Part shown: piece after piece, positions 1 to 3,367 of the stretch
How positions within the stretch are numbered: position 1 is the first letter of the stretch
How the letters are laid out: each line of letters starts with the position of its first letter
From: Pseudomonadota bacterium
GTDB lineage: Bacteria > Myxococcota_A > Polyangia > Polyangiales > Ga0077539
Length of the DNA stretch: 5,420 nt
Direction: 5' to 3'
Assembly (NCBI GenBank): GCA_023428035.1
Contig: JAEYZO010000456.1
Coordinates: 1 to 5,420 of the forward strand
The notes under the pieces: generated by a model
What the model was told of the DNA's origin: nothing
The model's input: the letters and a program-made list of their open reading frames with translations, nothing else
The model's database searches: none
Program-made: the position numbers and the translations under genes

Positions 1-2
1 AG

Positions 3-173
3 GCCCCGCTCCGCGCGCGCTATCAGTCCCCGCGCCGAGACGAGCGAGAGCGCGCCCGCGCGTGGATGGCCGCCCGCGGCCTCGACGAGCGCGACCTCTG
101 CGCGCCGTGGCACCACCTCGCCCGCGAGCGCCGCGCCTCCGTGGTCGACGCCCTCGACCGGAGCGCGCCGTGA
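3..173 (+). CDS. 3' end of an unrecognised gene (partial)
   Basis: This is an open frame entering from the left edge and ending at TGA 171-173, giving 56 residues. The tail is rich in Arg, Asp and Ala, with two Trp and a His pair (APWHHLARERR), and has no membrane segment or motif that I recognise. The frame is supported by its junction with the next gene: its TGA overlaps the GTG of the radical SAM gene (GTGA at 170-173), a classic arrangement for translational coupling in an operon. An ATG at 66-68 lies in the frame, so a 35-residue small ORF is possible, but a truncated longer gene is more likely because the frame stays open to the window edge. In DNA this GC-rich an open frame of this length can be chance, so confidence is moderate. 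Confidence 0.5.
   Translation, partial: APLRARYQSPRRDERERARAWMAARGLDERDLCAPWHHLARERRASVVDALDRSAP
160..163 (+). promoter_or_regulatory. Shine-Dalgarno site for the radical SAM gene
   Basis: GGAG ends 6 bases before GTG 170, within the end of the upstream frame. It supports the GTG start over the ATG at 62 in the same frame. The stretch from 62 to 169 in that frame would encode an arginine- and proline-rich run that looks like an out-of-frame shadow of the upstream gene. Confidence 0.5.
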
Positions 174-1066
174 ACCCCTGGGCCGAGTGCCGCTTCCTCA
201 CGTGCAGCCTCCTGCCCGTGGCCCGCGCCTGCGACTGCGAGTGCCCCTTCTGCTTCTCGCGCTCGTCGCTGAACGCCCTGCCCCGCGAGCGCTCGCCCTG
301 GGAGCCGTCGGCCCTCCACGACCACCTCCTCTGGGCGCGCTCCCGCGGCGCGACCCGCGCGGTCATCACCGGCGGCGGCGAGCCCCTCCTCCGCCCCGAG
401 CTCGCGCTCGCGTCGGCGCGCGCCGCGGCCCGGGTCTTCGGCGAGGTGGCCCTCTTCACCAACGGCTCGCGGCTCACCCGCGACCTCGCCCTCGCCCTCG
501 CCGACGCGGGCCTGTCGCACCTGTGCTGGTCGCGCCACCACTGGGACGACGCGCGCAACCGCGCCGTGATGGGCCCCGCGGCACCCGACATCGACGTCGT
601 GCTCCGCGCCGCCCTGGGGCTCCGCGTGCGCGCCACCTGCGTGATGCACCGCGGCGGCGTCGAGACCGCCGACGACGCCCGGGGGTACCTCTCCGCCCTC
701 GGCGCCCGGGGCGTCTAGGAGTTCACCTTCAACCACACCTACGTCGCGCACGAGCGCTCGCTCTACCGCGACTCCGAGCACGACCGATGGTGCCGCGCGC
801 GCCGCGTCGAGGGCGACCTCTTCGCCGGCGAGGGCGAGGTCGTGGCGGCGCTCCCCTGGGGGCCCGTCGTGCGCCGCATCGAGGGAGCCCAGGTATGTTT
901 CTACCGAGAACCGACCCCCGAATGGGAGCTGACCCACGGCCTCTGCCGCTCGTCGAACCTGATGGCCGACGGGAGGGTCTACGCCTCCCTCGAAGACTCG
1001 CGGAGCCTCCTGTCTCGGCTCGGGCCCTCTCCGACGCGGTCGCTCCCGGTGACGTCGAGGGCCTGA
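170..1066 (+). pseudogene. Radical SAM enzyme frame interrupted by an in-frame TAG
   Basis: From GTG 170 the frame reads 182 residues, meets TAG at 716-718 (codon 183), then stays open in the same frame for 115 residues to TGA 1064-1066 (298 codons if read through). Radical SAM hallmarks are visible. C21-x3-C25-x2-C28 (CDCECPFC) would hold the 4Fe-4S cluster that cleaves S-adenosylmethionine. GGGEP at 68-72 matches the SAM-contact motif, and FTNGS at 96-100 is typical of the following strand. After the TAG the sequence still looks like real protein: EFTFNHTYV, LPWGP, two cysteines (C243, C259) and LCRSSNLMADGRVYASLED, a style common near the C-terminus of such enzymes. The start overlaps the upstream stop, and the aminotransferase-like gene begins 14 bases after the end, so the gene sits in an operon. 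The substrate cannot be told. The gene may be a recent pseudogene, a base-call error, or a readthrough or recoded gene; the sequence alone does not decide. Family assignment is firm; state of the gene is not. Confidence 0.85.
716..718 (+). other. In-frame TAG codon splitting the radical SAM frame
   Basis: This TAG follows GARGV and precedes EFTFNHTY in the same frame. It is the only TAG ending or interrupting a supported gene here. The upstream partial gene, the radical SAM end, the aminotransferase-like gene, ung, the HIT gene and the lipoprotein all end in TGA. One substitution from CAG, GAG, AAG or TGG would produce it. No insertion or deletion is needed to explain it, since the frame is unchanged on both sides. 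Confidence 0.9.
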
Positions 1067-1069
1067 GGG
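1065..1069 (+). promoter_or_regulatory. Possible Shine-Dalgarno site for the aminotransferase-like gene
   Basis: GAGGG overlaps the TGA of the radical SAM frame and lies 11 bases before GTG 1081. The spacing is longer than ideal. It fits reinitiation by ribosomes ending the upstream gene, which would make expression of this gene depend on translation past the TAG at 716. Confidence 0.35.
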
Positions 1070-1080
1070 CGCTCCTCCCG

Positions 1081-1983
1081 GTGGGCTACCGCGCGGGCGC
1101 CAGGGCCTACCGCGCCGCCGTCGCCTCGCTCACCGAGGACGACCTCTCGGAGCACTACACCTCTGGCCTCGCGTGGTTCCACGAGGTCTTCGCGCCCTAC
1201 CTCAAGCGCGCGCTCACCGCCCTCTCGGGCGGCGCGTGGGGCCTCTCCCGCCACCGCGCCTTCGCCGCCGGCAGCGACGTCGACCTCATGGCCCACGTCG
1301 TCGACGCCGTCACCGCCGACGGCCGCGTCTACGCTTACCCCGGCGACTGGTACGGCTTCGTCGTGGGCTCGTCGCGCCCCTCGCGGGTGAGCTTCGACGC
1401 CGACGCGCGCGGCCCGCTCCACTGCCTGTGCGTGCCCTCGGTGCGCGACGGCCACCTCGCCGACGAGATGGTCGACTTCGTCTCCCGCGGCGAGGCCGCG
1501 CTCCTCAACCTCAACCTCTTCCCCACGCTGCGCGCCGACCACCGCCGCTCCGCCGCGGAGAGGCTCGCGCCCGCCCTCGACCGCGCGCTCCTCTCGATCA
1601 GCTTCAGCCGAGGCTTCGGCCTCACGGCCTCGCAGCTCGGCGTGATGCTCGTGCCCGACGACCACCCGATGCTCGCCCGCCTCGAGGCCCAGTGGCGTTG
1701 GCTGACCTACTTCCACAACGCGATCGCGGCGAGGGCCTTCATGGCGGTCGACCTCGACGACCTCGCCCGCGTCGACGACCTGCGCCGCGCGTGGTGCGAC
1801 CGCTGGCTCCGCGAGCGGGGGCTCCCCGTGGTCGAGGGCGGCAGCTACTACGTGCGCGCCTTCACCCCCGACGGCCCCGTGGCCGCGCACCTCGCGCCGT
1901 TGGTGAGGGACGGCGTCGCGCGGCTCTGCCTCAAGCCCCCGGCGGAGCCCTCAGAGGTTCGGGATCTGCCAGTCGACGGGTGA
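1081..1983 (+). CDS. Aminotransferase-like protein lacking the PLP lysine
   Basis: This is a 300-residue protein from GTG 1081, preceded by GAGGG at 1065-1069 (11 bases away). Its layout resembles fold-type I (class I/II) PLP aminotransferases. FAAGSDVDLMAHVVDAV (61-77) looks like the segment with a Gly-Ser turn that contacts the cofactor phosphate. YAYPGDWYGFV (84-94) resembles the Pro-Tyr segment after it. SFSRGFGLTASQLG (174-187) matches the class I PLP attachment pattern at every position except Arg177, where lysine forms the Schiff base, and Gln185, where arginine is expected. The usual Asn of NPxNPTG and the Asp and Tyr of the next strand also seem to be missing (VPSVRDG, LLNLNLF), although that alignment is by eye. 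An Arg near the C-terminus (ARLCL, R281) may be the substrate-carboxylate arginine. It is shorter than typical family members (about 350-400 residues), mainly at the N-terminus. The upstream frame is open with no better start codon, so the true start is uncertain. It sits directly behind the radical SAM frame and overlaps the end of ung by 33 bases. Role unknown; normal transamination is unlikely. Confidence 0.68.
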   Translation: MGYRAGARAYRAAVASLTEDDLSEHYTSGLAWFHEVFAPYLKRALTALSGGAWGLSRHRAFAAGSDVDLMAHVVDAVTADGRVYAYPGDWYGFVVGSSRPSRVSFDADARGPLHCLCVPSVRDGHLADEMVDFVSRGEAALLNLNLFPTLRADHRRSAAERLAPALDRALLSISFSRGFGLTASQLGVMLVPDDHPMLARLEAQWRWLTYFHNAIAARAFMAVDLDDLARVDDLRRAWCDRWLRERGLPVVEGGSYYVRAFTPDGPVAAHLAPLVRDGVARLCLKPPAEPSEVRDLPVDG

Positions 1984-2625
1984 CTTGCCGAGCTCGGCGA
2001 GCGCGTCGTTCACCTTCGAGAAGGGCTTGCTCCCGAGGAAGAGCTTCACCGACAAGGGAGAGGGGTGCGCGCCCTCGATCACCTTGTGGCGCTTGCGGTC
2101 GATGACCTTGCCCTTCTTCTTGGCGTAGTTGCCCCAGAGCACGAAGACCGCGGGGTCGTCGCGGTCGCTCACGGCCTTCACCGCGGCGTCGGTGAAGGTC
2201 TCCCAGCCCTTGTCCTTGTGGGAGTTGGGCTGGTGCGCGCGCACCGTGAGCACGGCGTTGAGGAGCAGCACCCCCTGCCTCGCCCAGGGCACGAGGTAGC
2301 CGTTGTTCGGCACCTTGCAGCCCAGGTCGGCCTTGAGCTCCTTGTACATGTTCACCAGCGACGGCGGCGTCGCGACGCCGGGCTTCACCGAGAAGCACAT
2401 CCCGTGGGCCTGGCCGTTGTCGTGATACGGGTCCTGCCCGAGGATCACCACCTTCACGGACTCGTAGGGCGTCTCTCGAAAGGCCGAGAACACCTCGGCC
2501 TCGGGCGGGAACACCTCGGCCCCCGCGCGCTCGCCGTCGACGAACTCAGCGAGCGCCTTGAAGTAGGGCTTCTCGAACTCGCCGCCGAGCACGGCCTGCC
2601 AGTCCTCGGGGAGCTGCACGTCCAT
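1951..2625 (-). CDS. ung: Uracil-DNA glycosylase, family 1
   Basis: This enzyme removes uracil from DNA (from cytosine deamination or dUTP misincorporation) and starts base excision repair in the cytoplasm. The 224-residue product is close to the usual length (about 220-230). Both diagnostic motifs are intact. GQDPYH at 63-68 carries the water-activating Asp65 and leads to the uracil-stacking Phe78. HPSPLS at 187-192 carries the catalytic His187 and the Leu191 that is pushed into the DNA. LLLNAVLTV (120-128) supplies Asn123, which reads uracil. The ATG is set by a strong GGAGGTG site 7 bases upstream. The gene lies 63 bases downstream of the HIT gene on the same strand, so the two are probably one transcript. 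Its last codons overlap the end of the convergent aminotransferase-like gene. No sign of decay. Identification is secure. Confidence 0.98.
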   Translation of the reverse strand: MDVQLPEDWQAVLGGEFEKPYFKALAEFVDGERAGAEVFPPEAEVFSAFRETPYESVKVVILGQDPYHDNGQAHGMCFSVKPGVATPPSLVNMYKELKADLGCKVPNNGYLVPWARQGVLLLNAVLTVRAHQPNSHKDKGWETFTDAAVKAVSDRDDPAVFVLWGNYAKKKGKVIDRKRHKVIEGAHPSPLSVKLFLGSKPFSKVNDALAELGKSPVDWQIPNL

Positions 2626-2632
2626 CCCTCAC

Positions 2633-2639
2633 CACCTCC
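2633..2639 (-). promoter_or_regulatory. Strong Shine-Dalgarno site for ung
   Basis: On the minus strand GGAGGTG precedes the ung ATG with a 7-base spacer. It is a near-ideal ribosome binding site and fixes the start codon. Confidence 0.75.
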
Positions 2640-2646
2640 GTCGTCG

Positions 2647-2670
2647 GGGGCGCGAAGGTCGCGCGGCCCC
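2647..2670. other. GC-rich hairpin between the HIT gene and ung
   Basis: GGGG-CGCGA, an AGG loop, then TCGCG and CCCC after a 3-base bulge form an imperfect stem on either strand. It lies in the 63-base gap between the two minus-strand genes and is followed by no T-tract in either direction. It is therefore not a standard intrinsic terminator. It may stabilise or attenuate the transcript, or be a by-product of high GC content. Confidence 0.3.
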
Positions 2671-2688
2671 GTCACCACCGTCAACCCG

Positions 2689-3105
2689 TCACGCCAGCGC
2701 CGCCGCGATGGCCTTCGCGAGCGCCGCGCCCTCTTCGCCGTCGAGCCGCTCCGACGGCCAGTCGACCCCGAGCCCGCGCTCCACGTCGGGCTTCGGGATG
2801 ATGTGAAAGTGCACGTGGAACACGGCCTGGTGCGCCAGGGGCCCGTTGTTCTGCAAGACGTTGTAGGCCGCGCACCCGGTGACCTGCATCACGGCCCGGC
2901 ACAGCCGCGGGAGCACCCGGCCGATCGCCGCCGCGCTCTCGTCGCTCAGCGCGTCGAGGGTCTCGGCGGGCTCCTTCGGGATCACCAGGGTGTGCCCGCG
3001 AGAGAGCGGCCCAACGTCAAGGAAGGCCAGCACCCGGTCGTCTTCGTACACCTTGTGACAAGGAACCTCGCCCCGGAGGATCCGCCCGAAGATCGTCTCT
3101 GCCAT
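2689..3105 (-). CDS. HIT-family (histidine triad) nucleotide-binding protein
   Basis: This is a complete 138-residue HIT protein. The family hydrolyses or transfers nucleoside monophosphates from phosphoramidates, dinucleoside polyphosphates and similar compounds through a histidine-AMP intermediate, in the cytoplasm. The triad HVHFH at 97-101 is intact in the context FHVHFHIIPKPD, with the middle His99 the expected nucleophile. The N-terminus (IFGRILRGEVPCHKVYEDD) and GHTLVIPK at 37-44 are classic for the bacterial HIT/HINT branch. At position 7 this protein has Gly where many relatives have a Cys that can bind zinc. The ATG at 3105 fits the family start exactly, although the bases before it (CGCGCCCCACCT) show no Shine-Dalgarno site. 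It is the first gene of a likely two-gene unit with ung and faces away from the lipoprotein gene. The exact substrate cannot be told. Confidence 0.96.
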   Translation of the reverse strand: MAETIFGRILRGEVPCHKVYEDDRVLAFLDVGPLSRGHTLVIPKEPAETLDALSDESAAAIGRVLPRLCRAVMQVTGCAAYNVLQNNGPLAHQAVFHVHFHIIPKPDVERGLGVDWPSERLDGEEGAALAKAIAAALA

Positions 3106-3180
3106 AGGTGGGGCGCGGAGCGTATGCCGAGCGCCGCGACGACGGAACCCTGGTCACAACACCCCCACTGTTCTGCGTGA

Positions 3181-3200
3181 ATTTCCTCTGATTTTCTCTG
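3181..3200. repeat. Two tandem 10-base near-repeats in the divergent gap
   Basis: ATTTCCTCTG is followed directly by ATTTTCTCTG, identical at 9 of 10 positions. The period is one DNA turn, and the patch is much richer in A/T than its surroundings. It lies between the divergent HIT and lipoprotein genes, just upstream of the candidate promoter. The arrangement could be an operator or activator site, but no known regulator motif is recognised. Confidence 0.5.
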
Positions 3201-3206
3201 TGGTAG

Positions 3207-3279
3207 GGGGTTGTCTCCGGGGGGTGCGGGCGGGGTAGAGTCGCGGCTGGCGGCGGCGTCTCCGACGACAACCCCGGAG
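3207..3279. repeat. Inverted repeat in the lipoprotein gene leader region
   Basis: GGGGTTGTC at 3207-3215 is exactly complementary to GACAACCCC at 3267-3275, with a 51-base spacer. The overlapping arm CTCCGGGG at 3215-3222 likewise matches CCCCGGAG at 3272-3279. The arms flank the candidate promoter elements and the second arm lies 14 bases before the ribosome binding site. It could form a leader hairpin that controls access to that site, or be chance in GC-rich DNA. Confidence 0.4.
3211..3241 (+). promoter_or_regulatory. Weak promoter candidate for the lipoprotein gene
   Basis: TTGTCT at 3211-3216 and TAGAGT at 3236-3241 each match the vegetative -35 and -10 consensus at 4 of 6 positions, with a 19-base spacer that is longer than the preferred 17. 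Transcription would begin near 3248, leaving a leader of about 55 bases. The match is weak and myxobacterial promoters vary, so this is only a suggestion. Confidence 0.22.
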
Positions 3280-3292
3280 GCGCTGGCGCAGC

Positions 3293-3298
3293 AGGAGG
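3293..3298 (+). promoter_or_regulatory. Shine-Dalgarno site for the lipoprotein gene
   Basis: AGGAGG lies 6 bases before ATG 3305. The near-perfect site and spacing decide the start and place a lipoprotein signal peptide directly at the N-terminus. Confidence 0.75.
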
Positions 3299-3304
3299 GC
3301 GCTG

Positions 3305-3367
3305 ATGCTTTCGAGGTCGTCGGTTCTGGTCGCGATGTCCCTGGCCCTGGCGGTGGGGGCGGGCTGC
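3305..3367 (+). other. Lipoprotein signal peptide and lipidated Cys21
   Basis: Lys is absent but Arg4 gives the basic n-region. Residues 7-17 are hydrophobic, and V-G-A-G-C places Cys21 (TGC 3365-3367) for lipidation. The -3 residue is Gly rather than the preferred Leu, so cleavage by signal peptidase II is likely but not certain. The following SSGNN linker is typical of lipoproteins. Confidence 0.75.

Noticed and set aside
716..718. Selenocysteine or pyrrolysine insertion as an established call
   Set aside because: Selenocysteine uses TGA, not TAG. Pyrrolysine would need pyl genes that are not in this window. It is kept only as a hypothesis in the findings.
187..1080. Long open frame in the +1 phase across the radical SAM gene
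   Set aside because: It reads as Arg/Pro/Leu-rich low-complexity sequence, the usual shadow of a GC-rich gene in another frame. Only its downstream part, from about 1081, resembles a protein family.
2647..2670. Intrinsic terminator between the HIT gene and ung
   Set aside because: The stem is GC-rich but no run of T follows it on either strand, and the strong ung ribosome binding site just beyond suggests readthrough.
2629..2679. Direct repeat TCACCACC at 2629-2636 and 2672-2679
   Set aside because: It is only eight bases with no further similarity; one copy is explained by the ung ribosome binding site, so chance is sufficient.
2065..3180. Plus-strand open frame opposite ung and the HIT gene
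   Set aside because: Both minus-strand genes have intact catalytic motifs and full family length. This frame is a His/Val/Arg-rich antisense shadow.
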